A DNA stretch of 60,803 nt from NCBI GenBank assembly GCA_963772845.1, contig CAVYYW010000018.1, forward strand, positions 1 to 60,803, written 5' to 3'. A program made the position numbers and the translations under genes. How positions within the stretch are numbered: the stretch's first letter is position 1; each line of letters starts with the position of its first letter. Under the pieces are notes generated by a model that saw only the letters and a program-made list of their open reading frames with translations, did no database searches and was not told where the DNA came from. This document shows positions 26,716-36,033 of this stretch, in pieces. The DNA is from CAVYYW01 sp963772845 (lineage in GTDB: Bacteria; Bacillota; Bacilli; Bacillales; Sporolactobacillaceae).

Positions 26716-27564
26716 ATGAAAATTTTTATTTCAGCAGATATTGAAGGGATTTCAGGAGTCGCAACCAATCAGCAGCTTAAGAAGAATGATGAGTATCAGC
26801 GTTTTCGTAAGCTAATGACGCAGGAAGTGAATGCGGCTGTCGAGGGTGCATTTAAGGGAGGCGCAACGGAAGTAGTGATCGCTGACGGTCATGGAAACAT
26901 GTCTAATATTTTCATAGAGGATCTTGATGAAAGAGCGCGCCTGGTGTCAGGGAACAATCGGGTGATGTGCCAGCTGCAGGGACTGGATGAAAGCTTTGAT
27001 GGCATTATGTTCGTCGGGCATCACGGACGGGAATCCGGTTCAGAAAGAACGGTGATCAGCCATACCTTAGCTGGGATCTGTGTCAATGAGATGAAAATTA
27101 ATGGGAAGATTGTCGGCGAGACGGAGATGAACGCAGGAGCGGCGGGAGACTTTGATGTGCCAGCGATCTTCATTTCTGGGGATGATGCGTACGTTGCTGA
27201 AGTGAAAGAAACGCTGCCTGATGTGGAAGCAGCCATAACGAAATATGGGGTGGACCGGTTTGCTGCCGAGCTGATTTCACCGAAAGTCGCCCGTAGAGTC
27301 ATTGAAGAAAAAGCGGAAGCTGCTGTTCGGCGGCTTAATGAATTCAAGCCATATAAAGTGGAGGGGCCGATTACGTTTGAAATTGAATTTAAAGGCTCCC
27401 AGCAGGCACTAATGACGACTACGATTCCATCTGTTGAGCTGATTGGTCCGAAGACGATCCGTTTTACATGTGAGGATTATATTACTGCCTATAAGCATAT
27501 GTGGGGCGTGGTCATCATTGGAATGGCGGCAACGAATGGCGTTCTGGGACATGCCAATGCCTAG
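26716..27564 (+). CDS. dppA: D-aminopeptidase
   Basis: 282 residues, ribosome site GAGGAGAG. M55 zinc peptidase releasing D-amino acids such as D-Ala from cell-wall peptides. Zinc-binding residues lie in ISADIEGISGV, IADGHGNM, FVGHHGRESG and ISHTLAG. It heads the dipeptide ABC transporter genes as in the B. subtilis dppABCDE operon. The length is slightly above the 274 residues of the B. subtilis enzyme. Confidence 0.94.
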   Translation: MKIFISADIEGISGVATNQQLKKNDEYQRFRKLMTQEVNAAVEGAFKGGATEVVIADGHGNMSNIFIEDLDERARLVSGNNRVMCQLQGLDESFDGIMFVGHHGRESGSERTVISHTLAGICVNEMKINGKIVGETEMNAGAAGDFDVPAIFISGDDAYVAEVKETLPDVEAAITKYGVDRFAAELISPKVARRVIEEKAEAAVRRLNEFKPYKVEGPITFEIEFKGSQQALMTTTIPSVELIGPKTIRFTCEDYITAYKHMWGVVIIGMAATNGVLGHANA

Positions 27565-27670
27565 TGATGGACAGCGGCGCACCAACATCGCAACAATGTC
27601 GTTTTAGCCCGTGTGCCGGCTGATATGTAAATTTTGTGACGCACACTTTTGGATAGGGGAGGAAGAGAAT

Positions 27671-28600
27671 TTGTATATCATTAAACGGATTTTTGCCATG
27701 CTGGTAACGATCTGGGTCATCACAACCATTACCTTTATTATCATGCATGTGATTCCGGGGGATCCTTTTGCTTCTGACGCTAACGTGCTTCCGAAAGAAG
27801 TGCTGCAGAACATGAGGGCGAAGTTTCATTTGGACCAGCCGCTGCCTGTTCAGTACGCGCTTTATTTGAAAAACCTTGCCACACTGGACCTGGGGCCGTC
27901 CATTCAATCCCAGACAAGAGATGTGAACACACTGATTTCACAAGGGTTTCCGGCGTCTGCTTTGCTGGGGATTCAATCACTCGTGATTGCGCTGATCTTT
28001 GGACTCCTACTCGGAATCGTCGCGGCGCTCAATCATAACCGAATTCTTGATCACCTGGCCATGGCTTTTGCGATCGTGGGAATTTCCATACCCAGCTTCA
28101 TTCTCGCTCCTCTCTTGATTAAGTACTTTGCGGTGAACTGGGGAATGTTTCCGGTTGCTTCCTGGGGAACATGGGCACATACGATTTTGCCATCCGTCGC
28201 TCTTGCGACGGCACCGCTTGCGATTGTTGCGCGCTTTATGCGGTCTAGCATGCTGGAGGTCATGAACCAAAATTACATTAAAACCGCTGATGCAAAAGGA
28301 TTAAATACAACGGGCATTGTGATTAAACATGGGATACGGAATGCTCTCATCCCGGTGATCTCCTTTATCGGTCCGCTTGTTGCCTTTCTTTTAACCGGAA
28401 CGTTCGTTATTGAAAAAATATTCGCCATTCCTGGTATCGGAAAGTATTTTGTCGACAGTATTTTCAACCGTGATTACCCCGTTATTTTAGGGACAACCAT
28501 TTTTTTCAGCACAATCCTGATTGTGACGTTATTTATTGTTGATATCTCCTATCGGATAGTGGACCCGAGAATCAAGCTCACGAGCAAGGGAGGGGATTAA
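27671..28600 (+). CDS. dppB: Dipeptide ABC transporter permease B
   Basis: About 309 residues from TTG 27671, which follows AGGGGAGGA with 8-bp spacing. Six membrane helices. Residues GDPFASD near the N-terminus and the cytoplasmic EAA loop (KTADAKGLNTTGIVIKHGIRNALIPV) are typical of DppB/OppB permeases. It forms the membrane channel with the product of the next gene. Confidence 0.92.
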   Translation: MYIIKRIFAMLVTIWVITTITFIIMHVIPGDPFASDANVLPKEVLQNMRAKFHLDQPLPVQYALYLKNLATLDLGPSIQSQTRDVNTLISQGFPASALLGIQSLVIALIFGLLLGIVAALNHNRILDHLAMAFAIVGISIPSFILAPLLIKYFAVNWGMFPVASWGTWAHTILPSVALATAPLAIVARFMRSSMLEVMNQNYIKTADAKGLNTTGIVIKHGIRNALIPVISFIGPLVAFLLTGTFVIEKIFAIPGIGKYFVDSIFNRDYPVILGTTIFFSTILIVTLFIVDISYRIVDPRIKLTSKGGD

Positions 28601-28605
28601 GCTTG

Positions 28606-29547
28606 ATGGAACAGAGAAGTGAAGAGGTAGCATTCCATCCCGTTGATCGCAGCAAATTACAGAAAGACGAGATTCTTCGGCCCAGTCTGAGCCAGTGGAA
28701 AGAGACCGTCCTTAAAATCCTGAGAAATAAGTTAGCGATTCTTGGACTTGTTCTTTTAGTTCTTATCACACTTTTAGCAGTATTTGGTCCTTATCTGGTC
28801 TCTTACAGTTATTCTGAGCAAAGTCTATCCGCTAAAAATATGGCACCGAGCGGCAAGCACTGGTTCGGCACGGATTCCCTTGGCAGAGACATGTGGGCGC
28901 GGACGTGGTATGGCGCCAGGATTTCACTGACGATCGGGATTGCCGCTGCATTCATTGATTTAACGATCGGACTCCTTGTTGGAGGGATCTCCGGTTACAT
29001 GGCCGGGAGGGGCAAGTTTGGCGACAGGGTCGACAGTCTTCTGATGCGGATTGTTGAAATTCTGTACGGGATTCCTTATCTTCTCGTTGTCATCCTTCTT
29101 CTTGTTGTGATGAAGCCGGGATTGTGGACGATCATTCTTGCTCTTTCAATCACTGGCTGGGTAGGAATGGCAAGAATCGTCAGAGGGCAGATTCTGCAGC
29201 TTAAAGAACAAGAGTACATTGCCGCGGCACAAAAGCTGGGAACGCCTCACCGAAAGATTATCTGGCGTCATCTTTTTCCAAACATGATCGGTATTATCAT
29301 TGTCAATTTAACATTTACGATTCCGCAGGCTATTTTTGCAGAATCCTTTCTAAGCTTTATCGGACTTGGGGTACAAGCGCCAATTGCCAGCTGGGGAACG
29401 ATGTCGAACGATGCACTTGGCGTTATATTAACTGGCCAATGGTGGCGGCTCTTCTTCCCGGGATTCATGATTTCGCTGACAATGTTCGCCTTTAATGTAT
29501 TTGGCGATGGCTTACAGGATGCCTTTGATCCGCAGTCTAAAGATTAA
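28606..29547 (+). CDS. dppC: Dipeptide ABC transporter permease C
   Basis: 313 residues from ATG 28606 (a TTG sits one codon upstream) after GGGAGGGG. A long cytoplasmic N-terminus precedes the first helix (LAILGLVLLVLITLLAVFGPYLV). HWFGTDSLGRDMWARTWYGAR and the EAA loop AAQKLGTPHRKIIWRHLFPN are signatures of the DppC/OppC family. It starts 5 bp after dppB, so translation is probably coupled. Confidence 0.93.
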   Translation: MEQRSEEVAFHPVDRSKLQKDEILRPSLSQWKETVLKILRNKLAILGLVLLVLITLLAVFGPYLVSYSYSEQSLSAKNMAPSGKHWFGTDSLGRDMWARTWYGARISLTIGIAAAFIDLTIGLLVGGISGYMAGRGKFGDRVDSLLMRIVEILYGIPYLLVVILLLVVMKPGLWTIILALSITGWVGMARIVRGQILQLKEQEYIAAAQKLGTPHRKIIWRHLFPNMIGIIIVNLTFTIPQAIFAESFLSFIGLGVQAPIASWGTMSNDALGVILTGQWWRLFFPGFMISLTMFAFNVFGDGLQDAFDPQSKD

Positions 29548-29558
29548 GGAGGGGAAAA

Positions 29559-30573
29559 ATGACACGTTTATTGGAGGTAAATGATTTAAGAGTTTCCTTT
29601 AAAACCTACGGCGGTGAAGTAAAGGCGGTGCGCGGCGTCGATTTTCATATCAATCAAGGAGAAGTTCTTGCGGTTGTAGGAGAAAGCGGATGCGGGAAAA
29701 GTGTGACGGCCCAGAGCATTATGGGGCTTCTTCCAAGCAAGGTTAGTATGATTAAAGGCGGCAGCATTACGTTTGGCGGAAAAGAAATTCTCGGTCTTAG
29801 GAAAAAAGAGATGCGAAAAATTAAAGGCTCCAAAATCGGGCTTATTTCACAGGATCCGATGACATCTCTGAACCCGACCATGAAAATCGGCAAACAGATT
29901 GCTGAACCCATCAAAAAGCATACAGACCTTCCAAAGAGTCAAGTGAAAGACCGTGTCATTGAGCTGCTGAAATTGGTTGGTATTCCAAATCCGGAAAAAC
30001 GCTACAGCCAGTTCCCGCACGAACTGAGCGGAGGGTTGAGGCAGAGGGTGCTTAATTGCCATTGCGCTTTCATGCGAGCCGCAGCTTATTATTGCGGATG
30101 AGCCAACAACCGCTTTAGACGTGACAATCCAAGCCCAGATTCTCGATTTATTAAAGGATCTCCAGCAGCGGCTGGATACCTCCATCATGATTATTACCCA
30201 TGACCTTGGTGTCGTTGCGGAGGTTGCCCAAAGAGTGGCGGTCATGTACGCCGGTGTGGTCGTGGAAAGCGGAACGGTTGAAGATATTTTTAATAAGCCG
30301 AAACATCCGTACACCTGGGGGCTGCTGAATTCGCTGCCTAAATATACAAGCGAGAAAAAGCGGTTAGAGCCGATTGAAGGCGCCCCGCCGGATCTATTTT
30401 CTCCTCCTGTTGGCTGCCCATTTGCTGCCCGTTGCGAGTACACAATGAATATTTGTACAGAAGAATTGCCTGACGCTAAGCAGATTTCACAAGATCACCA
30501 GGCAAGGTGCTGGTTAAATGATTCCAGAGCACCACAGGCAGAGGAACTCGTCGCAGCAGGGAGGAATGGCTAG
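29559..30573 (+). pseudogene. dppD: Dipeptide ABC transporter ATPase D, one extra base
   Basis: ATPase of the importer. Walker A GESGCGKS, Q-loop LISQDPMTSLNP and signature LSGGLRQRV lie in the first part; Walker B LIIADEPTTALDVTIQ and the oligopeptide-transporter C-terminal motif GCPFAARCEY lie in the second. A single extra A near 30051 (CTTAATTGCC for CTTATTGCC) breaks the frame between RVL and IAIAL. Everything else is conserved and the operon is complete, so an assembly error is the simplest reading. Confidence 0.88.
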
Positions 30574-31532
30574 TGGCACAATCATTTTTAGAAATTCAGA
30601 AAGTGAAAAAATATTTTAATGTAGGTGGAAATCAATCGTTGAAAGCCGTTGACGACATTTCTTTTTCAATCGAGAAGGGTGAGACGTTCGGCCTTGTCGG
30701 TGAAAGCGGGAGCGGAAAATCCACGTTAGGCAGAACAGTGGTCGGCCTTCATAAAGCGACAGACGGCAAAATTATGTTCAATGGTCAAGATACGAGTTCG
30801 CTTAAAGGTAAAGCGGCAAGAGAGCTCAACCGGACGATTCAAATGATCTTTCAGGATCCGTATTCCTCCTTAGACCCGAGAATGCGGGTGATGGACATTA
30901 TTGCAGAAGGCATTGATGCGCATGCCCTGTTAAAAGGAAAGCAACGCAAAGAAAGAGTCTTTGAGCTTCTTGAAAAAGTGGGGCTGAAAAAGGATCACGC
31001 CCATCGTTACCCCCATGAGTTCAGCGGGGGACAAAGGCAGCGAATAGGGATTGCGAGGGCACTCGCGGTCAATCCCGACTTCATCGTGGCTGATGAACCG
31101 ATTTCTGCTTTAGATGTCTCCATCCAGGCTCAAATTGTCAATTTAATGGAGGATTTGAAGAAGGATGAAGGACTAACGTACCTTTTTATCGCGCATGACC
31201 TTGGAATGGTGAAGCATATCAGTGACCGCATTGGGGTGATGTACCTTGGGAATATGATGGAGCTTGCTTCAAGTGATGATTTATTCGCCGAACCGCTGCA
31301 TCCCTATACCCAGGCATTACTATCCTCCGTGCCAAAAACACATCCGACTGAGGCAAAGAAAAAGGAACGCATTGTTCTGGAAGGGGAAATACCAAGTCCA
31401 ATTACACCGCCGAAGGGCTGCCGCTTTTCAACGCGCTGTCCTCAAGCGATGGATATTTGCTCTCAAGCCGTCCCCGAGTGGAAAACGGTCAGAGATCATC
31501 ACTGGGTCGCCTGTCACTTATACACGGATTAA
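30573..31532 (+). CDS. dppF: Dipeptide ABC transporter ATPase F
   Basis: 319 residues; GTG start overlapping the dppD stop by one base, with GGGAGGAATG upstream. Walker A GESGSGKST, signature FSGGQRQRIG, Walker B FIVADEPISALDVS, and the C-terminal RFSTRCPQAMDIC with conserved cysteines. It pairs with DppD to energise uptake. Confidence 0.94.
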   Translation: MAQSFLEIQKVKKYFNVGGNQSLKAVDDISFSIEKGETFGLVGESGSGKSTLGRTVVGLHKATDGKIMFNGQDTSSLKGKAARELNRTIQMIFQDPYSSLDPRMRVMDIIAEGIDAHALLKGKQRKERVFELLEKVGLKKDHAHRYPHEFSGGQRQRIGIARALAVNPDFIVADEPISALDVSIQAQIVNLMEDLKKDEGLTYLFIAHDLGMVKHISDRIGVMYLGNMMELASSDDLFAEPLHPYTQALLSSVPKTHPTEAKKKERIVLEGEIPSPITPPKGCRFSTRCPQAMDICSQAVPEWKTVRDHHWVACHLYTD

Positions 31533-31550
31533 AATTTAAGGAGGAATAAC

Positions 31551-33160
31551 ATGAAGAAGAGCTTAGTATCATTTCTGCTTGTCAATGCTTGCTGTCGTGC
31601 CTTTTCTCTCAGCATGCGGAGGAGGGGGCAGCGGTTCTGGCGGGAACGTTAAACAGGAAATCACAGTCAATGCGGCTAGTGAACCCCCTTCCCTTGACCC
31701 GGCATTAGCCACAGATACGACGTCAGGTTGGGTGATCGATCACTTATTTGAAGGGCTTTATACTAAGAATAAGGACGGTGATATCGTCCCGGGTCTGGCG
31801 AAAAGTATGAAAGTTTCAAAGGATCATAAAGTGTATACCGTTAAGCTTCGGGACGCGAAATGGTCGAACGGTGATCCTGTGACAGCCGGAGATTTTGAAT
31901 ACGAGTGGAAACGTGTGCTGGATCCTAAGACCGGCAGCCCGTTTGCTTTTTACTTATACTATTTAAAAGGCGCAGAAGACTATAACAAAGGAAAAGGCTC
32001 TGCTGATAATGTCGGTGTCAAAGCTGTTGATGATAAGACACTGAAAATTGAGCTGAAGTCTCCAACAGGATTTTTCAAAAAACTGCTGGCATTCTGGAGC
32101 TACTACCCGGTCGATCAGTCAGTGGTTAAAGGAAATAAAAACTGGGCAGCCGAAGCGAAAGGCTTCGTCAGCGACGGTGCTTATACACTGAAAAGCTGGG
32201 AGCATGATAATAAATTAGTCGCTGAAAAAAGTAATAAGTACTGGAACAAAAAAACCATTTCAATGAACCAGATTACGTGGAAAATGGTGAACGACTCAAC
32301 AACTTACTATCAAATGTATAAGTCCGGTGAGCTGGATATGATCAGTTCGCTGCCGGTCGATGTGATCTCGCAGGAAAAAGGCAATAAAGATTATAAGAGC
32401 ACGCCGTATTTCGGAACCTATATGTACATGTTTAATGTGAAGAAAAAACCTTTTAACAACCCGAAAGTAAGGGAAGCCTTCAATCTGGCTATTGATCGCA
32501 AATCGATCACCAAAAACATTTCCCAAGGCGGTGAGACGCCAGCCTATGCTTTTGTTCCGCCAGGTGTCAAAACACCAAAAGGGGACTTCCGTGCTCAAAA
32601 AGACAAATATTTTTCTGAAGATGTAAAAAAAGCTCAAGCAACTGCTTGCTGAAGCAAAAAAAGAAGAAGGCTGGAGCACCATTCCTCCTGTTGAATTGAT
32701 CTATAATACAGTCAGACAATCATAAGAAAATCGCTGAAGGCGTGCAGGAAATGCTTAAGAAAAATTTAGGTGTGAAGGTGACGCTTAAAAACCAAGAATG
32801 GAAAACGTATCTTGATACAACGAAACAAGGAAACTTCCAGATGGCCCGGATGGGATGGATCGGGATCTACGTGGATCCGACGCCAATTCTTGACTACTAT
32901 CTCGGAGACAGCCCGAATAACGAGACAAACTGGGTAAATAAGAAATACGATTCTCTCATTGCAAAATCAAAGGTATCCAGGATGAAGCGAAACGGATGAA
33001 AGTCCTTCACGACGCAGAGGACATCTTAATGAAGGATCTCCCATTCATGCCTGTCTATTACTATTCTCAAAATTACTTAACATCGCCTAAGTTTAAAGGA
33101 ATTGTTTATCCTGTAAACAGAATGCCAGATCTCCGCTGGGCAAAAAAAGTCTCTAATTAA
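31551..33160 (+). pseudogene. dppE: Dipeptide-binding lipoprotein, four frameshifts
   Basis: Extracytoplasmic solute-binding protein family 5. ATG 31551 follows AAGGAGG. The signal peptide and lipobox (MLAVVPFLSACGGGG) are reached only after a shift near 31582. Family features include EPPSLDPALATD and NPKVREAFNLAIDRKSI. Further one-base shifts near 32640, 32718 and 32973 are needed to join LLAEAKKEEGW, SDNHKKIAEGVQEML, KGIQDEAKRM and the end RWAKKVSN (stop 33158-33160). With all four corrected the length is about 535 residues, normal for DppE/OppA. The density of simple indels in otherwise perfect sequence suggests base-calling errors. Confidence 0.85.
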
Positions 33161-33198
33161 TAAGTACCTAAGAAAACGGATGACTCCCCGATGTGGCC

Positions 33199-33243
33199 GA
33201 TGCTCCTTCAAGGAGCACCGCCCTGAAGGGAGCATCCTTTTTT
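33199..33243 (+). terminator. dpp operon terminator
   Basis: GATGCTCCTTCA...TGAAGGGAGCATC stem with T6, 39 bp after the dppE stop. Confidence 0.82.
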
Positions 33244-33244
33244 C

Positions 33245-33306
33245 AGGTGCCAGTAGGGTGCCTGTTTTGGCAGGGTGCCTGTCACGCCCCGAGATTTGTC
33301 GAACGA
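33245..33306 (+). repeat. R repeat copy R13
   Basis: Two partial left units (GGTGCCAGTA, GGGTGCCTGTTTTGGCA) and a core with a variant centre (CCCCGAGATTTGTCGAA). It directly follows the dpp terminator and leads into S2. Confidence 0.92.
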
Positions 33307-33319
33307 ATGTCTGGAATCC

Positions 33320-33538
33320 TGAAAGTGGCAGGCAAACCTATTAAAGTGGCAGGCAAATCTCGGAAGTGGCAGGCAAACCTATGAAAGTGGCAGGCAAATC
33401 CCGAAAGTGGCCAATAAATTTCAATTGGGAACGGTCCCATCATCCCTCTGGCCCATTTCCAATGGCAATCTGAAGCTGATTTAACATTTTTCATGGATAA
33501 ATCAGTTGTTTTTAATGAAAAATCATGATTTTTCACAC
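33320..33538 (+). repeat. S repeat copy S2
   Basis: Five units with a 20-21 bp period (GAAAGTGGCAGGCAAA followed by CCTAT or TCTC/TCCC; the last is AAAGTGGCCAATAAATTTC), then the same tail as S1: CAATTGGGAACGGTCCC, GGCCCATTTCCAATGG, AAGCTGATTT...AAATCAG and ATCATGATTTTTCA. Confidence 0.9.
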
Positions 33539-33613
33539 ATTATTGCACTTTTAAATTCATATAAGGTTTTGTTTTGTCCGTCATCTCCAAAACATACGAA
33601 AGGACGATCCATC

Positions 33614-33976
33614 ATGAAGAAGTATACTCTTTCAGTTATTATCACTGCGGTTATATTAATTGTCGCTCAACTATTTATCCATACAAGTATGACCATCTCA
33701 TCAAACTTTTGCTTTTTCTGGGGATTAATCAGCTTAACATTAGGTGCCTGCTGCTATATTTGGCAAACGGGCTTTCTTGACCTGTTTTTTGAAGGGTTTA
33801 AGAAATTTGGCACCATGATTATGCCGCCATCACGTTCTCTTGAACGGACAAATAAGCAATTAAAAGAAGACGAAGCATTGAATATATGGAAAAGATCAAT
33901 TTTCAGAAATGCTAAGCTCTTCCTGCTTGGAATTGGAACAGGGATGACCTTGTTTTCAGTGGTTGTGGTGGTGTAA
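33614..33976 (+). CDS. DUF3899-like small membrane protein
   Basis: 120 residues from ATG 33614 after AAAGGACGATC. Two N-terminal helices (LSVIITAVILIVAQLFI, FFWGLISLTLGACCYIW), a loop with GFLDLFFEGFKKFG, a basic cytoplasmic part and a final helix. The pattern resembles DUF3899 proteins, whose function is unknown. R14 begins within 5 bp of the stop. Confidence 0.55.
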   Translation: MKKYTLSVIITAVILIVAQLFIHTSMTISSNFCFFWGLISLTLGACCYIWQTGFLDLFFEGFKKFGTMIMPPSRSLERTNKQLKEDEALNIWKRSIFRNAKLFLLGIGTGMTLFSVVVVV

Positions 33977-33980
33977 GGTA

Positions 33981-34096
33981 GGCATGGTGCCTGTAGCGGT
34001 GCCTGTCACGCCCCGGAATTTGTCGAATGAACGCCGGTTTTCCGGCGTGTTTATTTTTAGTTTAATAAGCGGAACAGAAAACGATTTAAAGTTGAT
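33981..34096 (+). repeat. R repeat copy R14 with long tail
   Basis: One truncated unit (ATGGTGCCTGTAGC) and the core, then a tail of about 65 bp with a hairpin. Positions 33998-34096 match 46854-46952 over 99 bp with about three mismatches. Confidence 0.95.
34031..34058 (+). terminator. Small hairpin in the R14 tail
   Basis: ACGCCGG-TTTT-CCGGCGT stem followed by GTTTATTTTT; the identical hairpin occurs in R15. Confidence 0.65.
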
Positions 34097-34735
34097 CTAA
34101 CTGTGTGAGAGGGTCTTTATACTCCTTACTTCTTATTTTCCGCTGGTTAGATTAGGAGAATGATCGGATCACCATAGATGTTTTCGTTAATAATTGGATA
34201 CAAGGTTTAAAGTAATTAAAATTAATGTGCATTACTTCCTCATTTTAAAGTTCCTTAGTAACCATCCTTACTATAATGAAATAGGAAGGAGCTTACAGAG
34301 CGCGTCAGCTGTAAGCGCTTTTTATGAAGTATTTCATAACGCTTCAGTTTTTTCACTTGAACTTTTGCCAACAGAAAATTGAGAAGAGGAAACTCAATTT
34401 TTATTATTCTTTAAAATCTTCTCGAATTATTATTTTTTTAAGTTAAAAATATCTAAAGTATATCTAAAAAAATCAGTAGAATTTCTGTGTGAAAACCTTT
34501 TATAATATTAAAGAAAGTAATAATCAAAATAATTAAAATCTTTAAATAAATACAAAACCTTTTAAATGGGAATGTTTCTACCACTATTGTTTGGTGCAGC
34601 TGTCAAGAAAGTGATTAGTTAGTGGTTAATCAAAAAGAATTGGGGAAAAAGACATTTCAGTTATTTTAAACTGGGACTTTTTAAAATTTGTAGTAAAATA
34701 ACCGAAAATTAAATGATGAAGCGGAGGGAAATAGA
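34097..34735. other. AT-rich intergenic region before the sugar island
   Basis: About 640 bp with no supported gene. It holds one hairpin (GCTTACAG / CTGTAAGC with trailing T5 at 34291-34323) resembling the terminator behind the DUF805 gene, then long A/T runs up to the GGAGGGA ribosome site of the first island gene. I could not identify a convincing promoter or catabolite-control site. Confidence 0.6.
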
Positions 34736-36016
34736 ATGCGTCCACTAAAGGTGGTAATTATAGGTGCGGGCAGTGTGTCCTTTGGGCCGGGGTCTTTACG
34801 CGATGCTGTTCAATGTAAAGAATTAAAAGGAAGCAAGTTAGTCCTCGTAGATATTAATGAGAGGTCGCTCGATTTAGTTAGAAAACTGGCCGTACGAATG
34901 AATGATGAAGCCGGATCAGGTTTGGAAATAGAGAGTACGATGGATCGAAAAGAAGCATTGCAGGACGCTGATTTTGTGATTACATCTATCGCTGTAAAGC
35001 GTGATGAATTGTGGAAGAAAGACTGGGAGCTTCCGAGAAAGCATGGTATTAAACAGGTGCTCGGGGAAAATGGCGGACCAGGAGGACTCTCGCATTCTCT
35101 GCGAAACATACCCATTATATTAGAGATTTGCAGGGATATGGAAGATATCTGCCCGAATGCATGGTTGATTAACTTTACCAATCCGGAAAGTCGAATGTGC
35201 ATGGCAGTTAATCAGTATACCAACATAAAAACTGTAGGGCTTTGTCATGGCGTTTACATGGGACGTGATAGAGTTGCCGAGATACTAAATATGAGCCCGG
35301 CTGATGTGGATGTTAAAGCAGCGGGAGTCAATCATCTTCTTTGGCTAATGGACATTCGCGATAAACGGACTGGTGAAAATCTCTATCCTAAGTTAAGAAA
35401 AATGGAAGCGGTTTTATCAGATTCTAAAGATTTATTAACCCGCAAAATGTTCAAAGAGTTTGGATACTGGCCAGCCCCAAGTGATGACCATATTGGCGAA
35501 TACTTGCCTTATGCATGGGAATACACAGGGCTGGAAGGATATAATTTCAAAAAAGCAAATGCTCACCGGGAAAAGCTATGGGAGGACATAAGTCTTTGGG
35601 GGTCCGGCAATAAGGAACTGGGAGATTTAATCACGACTCCTTCTGGTGAAAAAGGATTTGCGATTATCCGGGCAATTACTGAGAACAGAAATGAGTATAT
35701 TGAAGCAGTAAATATACCAAACAATGGTTGCATAAAAAATCTACCAGATGATGCAATCGTTGAAGTCCCTGCTCTTATCAGTGGCTATGGTATTCAAGGT
35801 TTGACGATGGGGGAACTGCCTGAGGGAATTGCTGCTCTTTGTCACACTCAGATCTCCATACAGAAATTGGCTGTAGAAGCGGCTGTTACTGGTGATAGAA
35901 ATAAAGCGCTTCAAGCTTTGTTAATCGATCCCGTTGTGGCTAGTACGGATGCGGCAGAAAAAACACTAGACGAACTACTTGGCGTTCATCAAGCATATCT
36001 TAAAAAGTTTTCGTAG
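34736..36016 (+). CDS. GH4 glycosidase, alpha-galactosidase/LplD-like
   Basis: 426 residues; ribosome site GGAGGGA. Family 4 glycoside hydrolases use NAD+ and Mn2+ in a redox mechanism. The N-terminal Rossmann motif VIIGAGSVSFGPGSL, NFTNPESRM, metal-binding Cys/His in LCHGVYMGR and the AGVNHLLWL histidine are visible. CHG-type members act on alpha-galactosides, alpha-glucosides or alpha-galacturonides. It heads the island operon and is followed 18 bp later by an AraC regulator. The exact sugar is uncertain. Confidence 0.85.
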   Translation: MRPLKVVIIGAGSVSFGPGSLRDAVQCKELKGSKLVLVDINERSLDLVRKLAVRMNDEAGSGLEIESTMDRKEALQDADFVITSIAVKRDELWKKDWELPRKHGIKQVLGENGGPGGLSHSLRNIPIILEICRDMEDICPNAWLINFTNPESRMCMAVNQYTNIKTVGLCHGVYMGRDRVAEILNMSPADVDVKAAGVNHLLWLMDIRDKRTGENLYPKLRKMEAVLSDSKDLLTRKMFKEFGYWPAPSDDHIGEYLPYAWEYTGLEGYNFKKANAHREKLWEDISLWGSGNKELGDLITTPSGEKGFAIIRAITENRNEYIEAVNIPNNGCIKNLPDDAIVEVPALISGYGIQGLTMGELPEGIAALCHTQISIQKLAVEAAVTGDRNKALQALLIDPVVASTDAAEKTLDELLGVHQAYLKKFS

Positions 36017-36033
36017 TGGCAGGGGGGAGGTCT

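Noticed and set aside
30040..30121. Programmed frameshifting in dppD
   Set aside because: No slippery heptamer or downstream structure is evident, and many unrelated genes in the window show the same kind of one-base break.
33320..33410. Short regular direct repeats suggesting a CRISPR array
   Set aside because: Units are contiguous with a 20-21 bp period and no unique spacers, there are no cas genes, and the same array with the same tail recurs elsewhere (S1, S3).
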